From NCBI GenBank assembly GCA_037893245.1, contig JBAIAA010000119.1:1612001-1676000 (forward strand): a stretch of 64,000 nucleotides of DNA, given 5' to 3'. Positions 21,850 through 30,962 of the stretch are shown in pieces. The stretch comes from Crossaster papposus. Its lineage: Eukaryota > Echinodermata > Asteroidea > Velatida > Solasteridae. Made by a program: the position numbers and the translations under genes. Below the pieces are notes generated by a model that had not been told where the DNA came from, made no database searches, and worked only from the letters and a program-made list of their open reading frames with translations. Numbering within the stretch: the stretch's first letter is position 1; each line of letters starts with the position of its first letter.

Positions 21850-22528
21850 ACAAAACGCCGTGAAACAGTATATAAATAATGGTTGAAAGATTAAATTATT
21901 TGAATGAATCGTTTCATCTTTCAACGAATGAACATATTCTCACCAATGCACGAATGCAAAACATTCTTTTCTTTTTTACATAAACACCCAAGTAGATCTT
22001 TGTAATTTATTGGAGGATAAAACTATACGAATGTGCATAACGCCCAAGTAGATCCTTGTCATTTGATTGGAGGACTGTAGGTCACGCGGCATTTAATTAC
22101 ACAGGAATTACAACCAGTTAAAAAAACACTATTTCTCATTTACAATTTCCAATTTCTCCGTCGAGAATTTGTTTAAAATATATATTTTTTTTCCAGTCAA
22201 TTTCGGCAAATATGCCGTTAAATTTAATTTTCCTGCGATTTTGCCTCTCCAGTTTTTAGCGAGTTTCAAATTACGAATTCGAGCATTCAATTTAGTTTGT
22301 TTGCATTGAAATTCCTTTAGCAATGTGTTCAAATTAGCATATCGTTGTTCTTTTTCGTGACGTCTAATCATCATTCAATTTAGCAAAGCTGGTTAGACTG
22401 GAGATTTTTGCTGATTATTAAAAAAAAAAATTGTAAAGAGGCAATCAATTTTGCTAAATGGGAATTCAAATAAACATGACACTAAATGGAGACAAAAAAT
22501 TCATTCTGATTAAAATTCACATTACCTT
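21850..22528 (+). repeat. Module D, copy 2
   Basis: Matches 17570-18191 and, inverted, 52141-52840. The minus-strand ORF 22129-22374 (lysine-rich, MMIRRHEKEQRYANL...) is broken in the other copies, so it is probably not a gene. Confidence 0.7.
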
Positions 22529-23445
22529 TTAAGCTACTTTCTTCTCAATCGATTTAAATAAATACTTTGTAGATGGGCAAGTATTATTTTTGAGTACATT
22601 CAAAAAAAAATCAAATGTGTAATGGTATTGATGTCAAGAATACTCATATCCAGTTTAATTAGCTTGCCAATTGAAACAGGTCATTAAATAATCCAGTATT
22701 TTTGGTTCATTTGAAACAAACATTTCCTTTGATTTGCGATTAACCTTGACTTTTTTTTACTTTGGATATTCAACTTCTGATGTCGCTTCACAATGTAATG
22801 TACTTTGTAATGTACCCATGTATAATTCAACTGAGTTTCTAAGCAATTTAGAAGTCTTGCTTCAAACTGTGTATGCGTACGCACAAGACTGCTCTAGCCC
22901 AAGTGCCTACTACTATACCTTCAGTACAAATGTTTTAATACTTCAATCTATATATAAATAAATTGTAGTTTGATTTTGTTTTGTTTGAATGTAAACTGAA
23001 TTAAATAAATGTCGATTGTATCTGATCCACGTACTTCCAGTTCTCTAGTTGTAAGCGGTAAAATATTGTGTCTTTTCGTCACAAACGTGGGGAATGCGGG
23101 TTCCATTCATGGGCGCTGGCGCCCCGCAATGTCGTCCTTGACCATTTTAATAATTAATGCTTTGTCAAACTTGAAGGATTTCCAAACTAAGGCTTCTTTT
23201 AGGATGGGGCTTCTTGTGGGACTGGCTACACCAGAAAGCTTTTTGTAAATAGGGGCAAACACGGGTTGCATTTCAAGAATGAATAATGATTTTTGAATAA
23301 TCTGCGACCCAATGGCAGAAATGTATTCGCCTAGCCACACCCCGTCGAACCTCCTATAATTTAAGGTTTGGAAAATTCATTTTGTTTTGCCATTAAAAAA
23401 AAACCCCAAAACTAAGTGAGACATAGATGTCCACAAATCACGTAC
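22529..23445 (+). repeat. Module A, copy 3, followed by truncated inverted P
   Basis: Full-length A with the conserved ORF best preserved here (23107-23340, minus, 77 codons). At about 23452 it joins the last 150 bp of inverted P; about 430 bp present at 960-1370 is missing. Confidence 0.75.
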
Positions 23446-23608
23446 TGGGCTTTAGAGTTCGAATAACTTCTGTGTTTTCATTCCGCATTTAAGTTTGTTG
23501 CCACATCTCCATTGTTTGTCTTATTGATTAGTGATAACATTTTCCAACTCGTTCTCGTACCTTACTCTGTAGAATCAAACTTCCCATAAAGTCCACGTTC
23601 ACAATTAA

Positions 23609-23969
23609 AGGTAGGATACACCATTGGTAATTGCTTGAATTATCATTATTGGGTAGATTTGGGGGCTTGTATTTCATATTAAATATCATTTAACCGACCT
23701 GTCCGAAGTTTTACAATCATGGATGCCGAGAAAAGCACAAAAAACAGCGTTTGTTTTCAACCGGGATTGGTCTGATATTCCTATGTTATCTTTGCCGTCC
23801 GGCGATCGCGAATATTTTTGTATAAAATTATAATTTTCGGAATAATTACAGGATTTCTAGCGCAATCATTTTGCTGGATGCCTAGAATCATTATTTATAC
23901 TTTCAAATGAGTAAGATATTTCTTAATAATTCGGTAGTAAATATTTTCAATATCTGCAAATGGTGTATC
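23609..23969. mobile_element. TTAA MITE, copy at the same site as 1530-1883
   Basis: It begins after TTAA at 23605-23608 in the same flank as the first copy, so it was duplicated with its module. The right TIR and TTAA are missing: a deletion of about 12-14 bp at the end. Confidence 0.75.
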
Positions 23970-24198
23970 AAAGCCAATTCGTTCTTGAATATCGTAAACA
24001 ATGTTTTCTTTGTTATAATTACTTTACACAATGCCACGGTAGATATATTACCTCAGTTCACTTGGACAGGGAAAAGGACTGTTAAAATGAGTCAGACAGG
24101 CGACTTAATAAAATGTATCATTTTTTGTACACAAATCGTTATAGGCATGGCTACTTTACATTCACGGTCACCGCGTTCGTTTACACCTCTAATAATAA
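23970..24198 (-). repeat. Module M fragment, inverted
   Basis: Matches 1890-2160 and the inverted 50430-50640 stretch. It stops where the TIR element begins. Confidence 0.65.
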
Positions 24199-24239
24199 GG
24201 GAATAAATGTGTGTTCGAGAGGTTTTAATCACTCTGTTT

Positions 24240-24325
24240 AATACCGCTTGGAGTCTGGGTGCTGATAATTACCCGAGCCGAAGGCGAGGGTAATTATCAG
24301 CACCCAGACTCCAAGCGGTATTATC
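24240..24325. repeat. Long perfect inverted repeat (hairpin arms over 30 bp)
   Basis: Arms TACCGCTTGGAGTCTGGGTG... and the exact complement flank an 11-base loop containing GCCGAAGGCGA. One arm alone is at 2140-2180. Confidence 0.8.
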
Positions 24326-24964
24326 ACTTTTAAGCCAAATAAGGCTTCAAAGAATTTATTAACCTCGAGACAGATTGGTATGCCGGGATCTAGACCAATG
24401 TCCATTTCCCACGCCACATGGAGGTCACTGGGGAATGGGGACGCTATTTTTATGGCCCTGTGGTTAAAACAGACAAGGCCTGGTATACCGCCATAATCTT
24501 GACGACTGGTCAGCGATCACTTTGTCACAGCAGTTTAAGCCAGGAGGTCGTTTGTTTGCTATTCAGCAGAGTAGATATAGGTTCTTGTATTAACTTCGAA
24601 GCCCGCCGCCTACCCCCTGTACTGCCACCTGTTTAATAAATAAGTTTAATTACTTGTGGTTTATCTGCCATTAGGACCCAATTCTGGAGTTACACAATAC
24701 TCGGTTGCCGTTAGGAGCCGGAGGGGAATTTCCTCCTGTTTTCCTCTTTAAGAGTGTCGAAGCAAGTCTAGAGGTTTTGCAGGAGTTTTTCGCCCTTCCC
24801 TGAATTGAGTCCTTGGCGGAATTGCATTCAGAACGCCGTCATAGGCCCCAATAACCTAACTTTACACCAACTTAAGCCATGCCAAGTATACGAATTTTAA
24901 GACCAAATGTAATGATAAATGTTTGCGGCTTCATGTTTAACCTTAATGGTAATTTACAGCTATG

Positions 24965-25425
24965 TTGAGGCGGCTGTGTTAACGGTACGTTTTTAGTTTT
25001 GCTATAGCGTTATCACTGTTATCGGGTTCTATGTTATTTGGGTAAATAACTAGAACATGATGGTGATGCGTTTCAATTTTGCGATCGGTATACTGGTAGT
25101 CTGGACATTATTATTGGGTTTACCGTAAAGTGCGGAGACATGATAATGTTGGCATCGCTATTATCGGGTTTGTGTTATTTTGGAAAATAACTAGAACATG
25201 ATGGGATGCGTTTTAATTTCGCGATCGGTGCACTGGTAGTCTGGACATTATTATTGGGTTTACCGTAAAGTGCGGAGACATGATAATGTTGGCATCGCCA
25301 TTATCGGGTTTGCGTTATTTCGGTAAATAACAAGAACATGATGGTGATGCGTTTTAATTATTGTTGGCACCCTGTTATTGGTTTTATGGTATTTTGGTAA
25401 ATAACTGAAACATGAGAGTGATACT
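24965..25425. repeat. 140-bp tandem minisatellite
   Basis: CTAGAACATGATGG recurs at 25050, 25191 and, as CAAGAACATGATGG, 25331, with the whole unit (including GTCTGGACATTATTATTGGG) repeated. There are about 2.6 copies, with a shortened last unit. Confidence 0.85.
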
Positions 25426-25854
25426 CGCGCACCGATCGGAAGCAAACTTATATACTAGGTAATATGCTATTGTAAAATACTGTTAGTTGGAAATAATAAT
25501 AAGTTGTGAGATCAACCTGGCATTAAACTGCTTCGGCCTTACGATACAACGAGAAATTGAACTCCTTAGGCTATTTTGTCATGTGTCCTGTCGAATGGGG
25601 TAATAAAACAGAGTGATTAATACCGACCGAACACACATTTATTCCCATTCATAAATACCTTTTTTGTAAAATTCAGCTAAAAAGCCCAAAAAATCGCAGA
25701 AAATTGTCGCAAGTAAATTTCGGTGTTTCGCCATTCTGTGTGTTTTCTCCTATTCATGTTCATGGGCCACTGTCAAATAACATGTTTCCGCCTCTGTCGC
25801 TCTACACAATACATGCAATAAAGCGTATTTACTATAAACCAGACTAAATGGACA

Positions 25855-26178
25855 TCACTGCCACTGACCTCTATACATGGACAGATCATCATTGTTTCAT
25901 TTTGAAGTCGGCATGCGGAGAAGTGCAACATGGCGGACCCACGACGTCACTCTGTGAGCCAATGAAATGTCCAGGTGTTGGTACGATACGTATTACGTAA
26001 TGTTTATAAATACAAAATGTACGGAGTAAATCCACTGACCTCTACACCTGGACATTTCATTGGCTCACAGCAGTGACGTCTCGGGTCCGCCATGTTGCAC
26101 TTCCAGTTCGCGCCGACTTCAAGTGTTAGCACAGCAGAATATGGACAATGATCCGTCCAGGTGTAGAGGTCAGTGATC
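25855..26178. repeat. Foldback element, copy 2 (most complete)
   Basis: Ends CACTGACCTCTATACATGGA and its complement (TCCAGGTGTAGAGGTCAGTG). Inner arms carry TGGACATTTCATTGGCTCAC and its inverse, and GTCCGCCATGTTGCACTTCC and its inverse. Both halves fold on each other around an AT-rich centre. Confidence 0.8.
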
Positions 26179-26221
26179 ACTGCATTGGCAACCTCGTTCC
26201 CAGAGCTGTACGCTATTTTAA

Positions 26222-26690
26222 CATGAACTTTTCAGGCTCGGTCAAGAGGTTTGCATTTATTGCTTTTTTTTCAATGGTTTTAAATTACAATTTATTTAAA
26301 AATGGTTTGAAGTATAATTATTTTCTCATCCCAGATTTCCTGATCTCCGAAACCCACCTTTTGGGGGGAAAACAATTTATCTTCTTTCACAAAAGTAAAT
26401 AACTCTAGAAATTATGACGTCACAACAAAAATAGCGCCGAGAAAGCAGACGATATTTTTACATCAACTTTTCAGGCTTTGCCAAGAAGATTATGTTTATT
26501 AATTCATCTTGTATGGATTTAAATTACAACTCATTTAAAAAAGGGTTTAAACATAATTATTCTCTTTACCCCAAATTTCCCTGAGCTTCATAACCCACCC
26601 ACTTTCGGGGCAACAATTTGGCTTCTTTGATTAAAATAAATATTTATCGAAAATGTGACGTCACTCTAAATTACGGAATGACGCGCAACC
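26222..26690. repeat. Diverged 238-bp tandem duplication
   Basis: AACTTTTCAGGCT occurs at 26227 and about 26465 and the following 220 bp align with many differences. Each half ends in a TGACGTCA (CRE-like) site. No ORF. Confidence 0.7.
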
Positions 26691-26699
26691 AGTCGCGCA

Positions 26700-27573
26700 A
26701 CGCCGAGATAGGAATAATGTTGTCCATGTGCGGAGGCCACTTTTGTTGCCAACTGGGTTTAAACACTTCCAGCCATGTCTTTTTCGTCCGTTTAATACCG
26801 GCCACGTGACAGGCTCTCGACCAATAGGAATGCCTAAACTGTCCCAGGTATTTATGAATAACTATTTAAAGGTTGGAAACACCATTGGTAATTGCTTGAA
26901 TTATCATGAATGGGTGGATGGGTGGGGGGGGGGGGGGGGGGGTGTATGTTATTGTTTAACCGGCCTCGGCAGAGGTTCTTTTTTATAATGTTCTTATTTT
27001 TTTTTCGTTATCGGAATTATAAAATTCAATTTTTTCGAACAGGATATCTATAGCGCAATAATTTTGCTGGATGCGAGAAATCATTATTTACTTTTAAATG
27101 ATAAAAAATGGAGAAAAAAACCTGTTTGATGTTAGATGTAATTCTTTGAACCTTAATCTACTTAATACAGGGTGTCTCTAAAACAAGTATACCCATTTTT
27201 AAATTCATATTTTCGCAAAACTATGAATATCTAAACAAACAAAAGACCGTCTGTGGAAAAGATATTTCCTCTGTTCAATGCTATATATATAAGGCAGAGT
27301 TGTAACGAGTCACTGATTTTTTGGACTCAAGTCGAGTCGAGTCATTTTGTGACTTGAGTCGAGTCATTAGGTCAAGAATGTTGAGTCGAGTCGAGTCACA
27401 GTGTTAAGTGCCGGCCTATATGACGGCAAAAAAACCATAGTTCGATTACTTTCTAAATTCTAAAAGATAAACGTTGTTTTCACGTTGATAGTGTCAAAAA
27501 GAGCAAAAAGCCCTGAATTTATACTAGTCCGTAAATTTAACTCATCAAAGCAGTACACGGACACAGTTTTAAA
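26700..27573 (+). repeat. Segment shared with 55440-56085 and 2290-2830
   Basis: Includes a G run near 26923, a mariner-like end at 27168 and a GAGTC-rich simple repeat (27310-27400). The flank up to about 27573 matches 56045-56075, which lacks the following 10.7-kb insertion. Confidence 0.7.
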
Positions 27574-27922
27574 TTAAAGGTAATAGACCACAGGGCATGG
27601 CCGATTATCTTGCACTTTCTTGACGCATATCGTGAATCTATATAAATCTTACTTTAAACTACTTAGCAAGTTGTTGGGAAACTCACAAATAAAATCCCCA
27701 GACGATCTGCGAACCAGTACTCGATAAAATCTTCATTTAAAATTCATGTTTTTCCCGTTTCGATGCACAAAACTGCCCAGTAAACAATTACGTCATTATT
27801 TTTCAACGACCAATCAACGAGGCCCTTTTGTCGTGGTGCGGTACGTTTGTGCGAATAGTGGGCAAATGGACCAATAGCGGGCGCTGTAAAATAGAGCGAG
27901 CGTAGGCGCTGTTTACAGCAAG

Positions 27923-28150
27923 ATGGCCGACGACACGAGCTGCTCAGATGACAGCGATTCGAACACGAAAAAGTGTATTATGCACGTTTCAGATGCAGAT
28001 TACAGGGTTTTGTCGTTCACTGAAAAAGGTTGGAACAAATTCCACGCTTGTGCCGATAGGTGGAAGAATGTTTCTACTTCTACCAAAGCAGAAATCGCCG
28101 AAAAAAGCGGAGATGATCATCGGCATTCCAATCGTACACGCACTGGTTGA
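27923..28150 (+). pseudogene. Exon 1 of an uncharacterised invertebrate gene family (probably broken)
   Basis: 75 codons begin MADDTSCSDD, then CIMHVSDADYRVLSFTEKGW and NKFHACADRWKN. This resembles, from memory, a large family of uncharacterised invertebrate proteins with a TEK.W.K...CA.RW segment followed by a YHR.CY.-type zinc-binding motif. Here the latter reads HRHSNRTRTG, so key residues look lost. The ATG follows a GC-richer stretch with an AAGATGGC start context, typical of a first exon. No certain donor is visible; candidates are GTTGAT at about 28146 and GTATGT at about 28172. The likely downstream exon lies at 37241, beyond the retrotransposon. The family is often multicopy and could be transposon-associated. 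Confidence 0.4.
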
Positions 28151-28304
28151 TGTACGGCCGGAATCAGTGTCAAAGGTATGTGGTGATGTAGTTGAGTAGA
28201 TTCCGTTTAAAAAAAGGAATAGGGCTTTTTCAGAATTAATTTGTCTTAATCCAAGAACCACCTATTCCTTCTATGTCCCCATAGATTGTGTAATTTGCAC
28301 TAAA

Positions 28305-28308
28305 CATG
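28305..28308. other. Target-site duplication, left
   Basis: CATG precedes the left LTR and recurs at 36202-36205 after the right LTR. One more matching base makes a 5-bp reading (ACATG) possible. Confidence 0.75.
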
Positions 28309-28531
28309 TGTGACGGCGGATTAAAAGACCGACCGGGCGCCCCATAGGATAGGGTTGGATGGTGATGAGGTGAAGCGCATGCGCAAGGAGAGGTGTCTCT
28401 CCGGCGTGCGTTCGTTCCATGCAGAAGCGGTGTGCGGCTAAGTGCCCAATAAAGCCCGTTTTACCAGAAATTACTTGTCCATCGTCGTTCATGTGAGTGC
28501 TAAAGGAAGGCGTAGATAACCAGCTTTCACA
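28309..28531 (+). repeat. 5' LTR (223 bp)
   Basis: Begins TGTGACGGCGGATTAAAAGA and ends AACCAGCTTTCACA, identical to 35979-36201. An AATAAA signal is at 28448-28453. No clear TATA box. Confidence 0.95.
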
Positions 28532-28532
28532 G

Positions 28533-28550
28533 TGGCGCCCGGTGTGGGAC
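28533..28550 (+). other. Primer binding site
   Basis: TGGCGCCCGGTGTGGGAC starts one base after the LTR. The TGGCGCCC start resembles lysine-tRNA-type sites, but the tRNA was not matched. Confidence 0.8.
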
Positions 28551-28996
28551 CAATTCCGATTTGTTACAAAGGAATTTGACCCGAATTTGTGAGCACTCAA
28601 TCGATCCATTCAGCTGTTCAGGAAAACGGAACCGCCATGTTCTTTGGTTCTGATCGGCGATGAATGGACGGGAATTTCTGCGCCGTTTTGTGTGACGAAG
28701 GAACGATGTCAGCACCGAACAAAGGTTTTTATTGGTAGCTAACACTAGGGTTTCCCAGGTTATGCTACTTGATTGCCAGTTAAAACTGTAATAACAAGTT
28801 TATTGCAGGTTTTATGACTCGGGGGCGTGTTGTGATCTGATTGGTGACGTCACTCGCTAAACCATTGCGCGACACGTGTTTTCTATGGCACGCCGTGTGT
28901 AAATTAATCTATATTTCACGAATTTTGCCTGAAACTTTAAAATGTTTTTCCATTCGGTTTTGCAGCTGTCTGTTGTGGGGTTGCCACTCAAACAGT

Positions 28997-29713
28997 ATGC
29001 CGCGTGCGCGATTCAGGGAGAGGGAGCAGCCCGTCGTGTCTGATTCCGACTCGGATCAAGAGGACCAGCGTTTAGTAGAGGGGTCCCAGGCTCGTGGGAT
29101 CCTTGTGTTCAGCGATTCGCTGCTAAGAAAGGCGGAAACGGTGCTAACCCACAATACCCTAGTCCGGACAGTGGATGTGGACGGTGGTGCCGGCATCAGT
29201 CGTGTGGCGGCCAACGCTCGACGGTATTTACGTTACCGACCGGGACCATTTGTGATCGTCGTCTGCGCTGGCTCGAACGATATTTTTGAGTATCGAGACT
29301 ATACTCGCGGGCCCGAGACCGACTTTACTCATGAAGAGGCAGGTGTGCATGCAGCTGGCATTAACACCTACTACCGGGAGCACCGACAACAGTTAGCTAC
29401 ATGGGTAGCCGAACATAACACTCTGAACCAGATCACGTTTTGTACCATTCCTTCTCGGTTTAACCTGAACACCGGAGATGTTCGTGCCTTTTTAGGGGCG
29501 AATCGTGAGATCCGTCAGGACAATAGGATCCGTGGTGTGACTACACCGGACATCGATGCGAGGGTGTCACGATACCGAGTAGTCCAGCACAGCGACATTT
29601 TTCAGTACGCTCGTATAGCTAGGCTGAACCAGTCAGACGGGATCCACCCAACCCAGGAAACTGCCGACGCGTGGGCAGCAGAGATCTTGCGTATTGCTGT
29701 TCCTCTCTGTTAA
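28997..29713 (+). CDS. SGNH/GDSL-like hydrolase ORF upstream of gag
   Basis: The product is 238 aa from the preferred ATG at 28997; the frame is also open from an earlier ATG at 28841, but that extension is unlike the rest and a splice-acceptor-like TTTTGCAG lies between. After an acidic N-terminus (SDSDSDQED, 15-23), the four SGNH blocks are visible: VFSDSLL with nucleophile Ser41, glycine in DGGAGIS (63-69), CAGSND with Asn94, and SDGIHPT with Asp214 and His217. This fold covers esterases, lipases and carbohydrate deacetylases; the substrate is unknown. Comparable esterase domains are known in CR1-type LINE ORF1 proteins and in Ngaro elements, but I do not know them as a standard Ty3/gypsy component. 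It uses a different frame from gag and pol and looks intact. Confidence 0.8.
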   Translation: MPRARFREREQPVVSDSDSDQEDQRLVEGSQARGILVFSDSLLRKAETVLTHNTLVRTVDVDGGAGISRVAANARRYLRYRPGPFVIVVCAGSNDIFEYRDYTRGPETDFTHEEAGVHAAGINTYYREHRQQLATWVAEHNTLNQITFCTIPSRFNLNTGDVRAFLGANREIRQDNRIRGVTTPDIDARVSRYRVVQHSDIFQYARIARLNQSDGIHPTQETADAWAAEILRIAVPLC

Positions 29714-29889
29714 GATGTACTGCGGTCGTACATGTTGTTTGTAATTTATCAAGGGGTTCCCTGTAAATTGCCGAATTATCAAGGGTTTACCTGTGAGTTA
29801 CAGTATTGTGTATGTTGGTAACTCAATAATTTGTAATATCACTCATATTGGTGTTGTTCAGTTTTAAGTAGTTGATTCTATAGGTCAGG

Positions 29890-30888
29890 ATGGCAGCAGC
29901 ACGACCGAAGTTGAGGGAATTTTCTGGTGAGCCTGACGAGGACTTCACCCTATGGTTCAAGAGATTTGAACTGTTCGTACCAGCGGCCGCAGCGGACGCC
30001 GCAGGGGGGGTACCACGTCGTCATACGACCCTCCCCCTGTATCTAGCCGGTAGGGCGTTTATGACATACGACAGCCTGCCCGCCGCTACAAAGCTTGATT
30101 ACGTGCTGACGCGTCAAGCACTCAAAGAGAGGCTGGATCCGGATGAGCACGCCTTGGTGAGACGCCAAGAGTTCATGACTCTCTGTCGTGACGAGGGCGA
30201 GGTGGTTACAGCTTTCGAGTTACGGGTTCTCCGTAAGGCGGCTACTGCATTTCAGGATTTCCCGGACGAGCACCGCAACACCATGGCCAAGGAGCAATTT
30301 ATGCGGGGGGTCGGGGATGCACAGCTCCAGTTGCATCTGCTGACCAACAGCCCCGACACCATACGTAATGCTGTTCAAATGGCGGAACAGTACATTCAGG
30401 TGAGGAAAGTTATCACCCCTCAACCTGTGGTGGCTCAGGAACCAGCCATTCGCCAGGTCTCGCGGGACGAAGGGGTTGCCTCTCCTGTAGAGTCAACGGG
30501 AGAAATCTCCAGTCTGAGGAATGACGTCCAGAAACTGACGGAGCAAGTCCAGCTCCTGATGAGGAACCAGAACTCCGGACGTGGACGGACACAGGGACGC
30601 GGAGGTCGCAGCCATCGAAATGGACCAAGCCAAGGGCGTGGTCGAGGTCAAGGCCAATTTCAATGGGCTGATGGTCAGGATGACCCCAGGAACCGGAATG
30701 GCCCACACGACCGACGTATCCAGCCAGAAGCGTCCGGACGAGGTTCACAACCGCGGGGTTACCGTCTTGCGGACCAACCGCAACGACAAACACAGTTCAA
30801 TGACCATTTCGACGGGGATTGCTATAACTGTGGGAAATACGGACATCGAAGTGCTGACTGCTGGGGTCCCCGGCAGTCGGGAAACTAG
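29890..30888 (+). CDS. gag: Gag protein of the Ty3/gypsy element
   Basis: The product is 332 aa. The N-terminal two-thirds (about 1-185) have the features of a Ty3/gypsy capsid: FSGEPDEDFTLWFKRFELF, then helical segments ending in AEQYIQV. A glycine/arginine-rich RNA-binding linker (about 230-300) leads to one zinc knuckle, CYNCGKYGHRSADC (CX2CX4HX4C, 311-324). The gene follows the hydrolase ORF by 176 bp and precedes pol. A canonical -1 slippery heptamer, GGGAAAC (30879-30885), sits directly before the stop, which fits the Gag-Pol read-through usual in this family. Confidence 0.92.
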   Translation: MAAARPKLREFSGEPDEDFTLWFKRFELFVPAAAADAAGGVPRRHTTLPLYLAGRAFMTYDSLPAATKLDYVLTRQALKERLDPDEHALVRRQEFMTLCRDEGEVVTAFELRVLRKAATAFQDFPDEHRNTMAKEQFMRGVGDAQLQLHLLTNSPDTIRNAVQMAEQYIQVRKVITPQPVVAQEPAIRQVSRDEGVASPVESTGEISSLRNDVQKLTEQVQLLMRNQNSGRGRTQGRGGRSHRNGPSQGRGRGQGQFQWADGQDDPRNRNGPHDRRIQPEASGRGSQPRGYRLADQPQRQTQFNDHFDGDCYNCGKYGHRSADCWGPRQSGN

Positions 30889-30962
30889 TATGTGCTGCTG
30901 ATGAGGGTCGGTCGGCAGCCAAGAAAAGAGGGAAGACTCAAAAGATCATACCAAGGGTCCTG

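Larger units (their letters stand above)
24199..25643. mobile_element. Unclassified TIR element, about 1.45 kb
   Basis: The left end GGGAATAAATGTGTGTTCG plus TTAATCACTCTGTTT and the right end are inverted repeats of about 45 bp. Inside the left end lies a 32-bp near-perfect hairpin (ACCGCTTGGAGTCTGGGTGC... around 24240-24325). The interior holds a 140-bp minisatellite and no convincing ORF. Fragments of it recur at 2140-2240. Confidence 0.55.

Noticed and set aside
22129-22374. Lysine-rich ORF in module D as a gene
   Set aside because: Broken in the copies at 17.9 kb and 52.4 kb with no sign of codon constraint.
24418-24636. 72-codon ORF inside the 1.45-kb TIR element
   Set aside because: No family resemblance, no second copy to test conservation.
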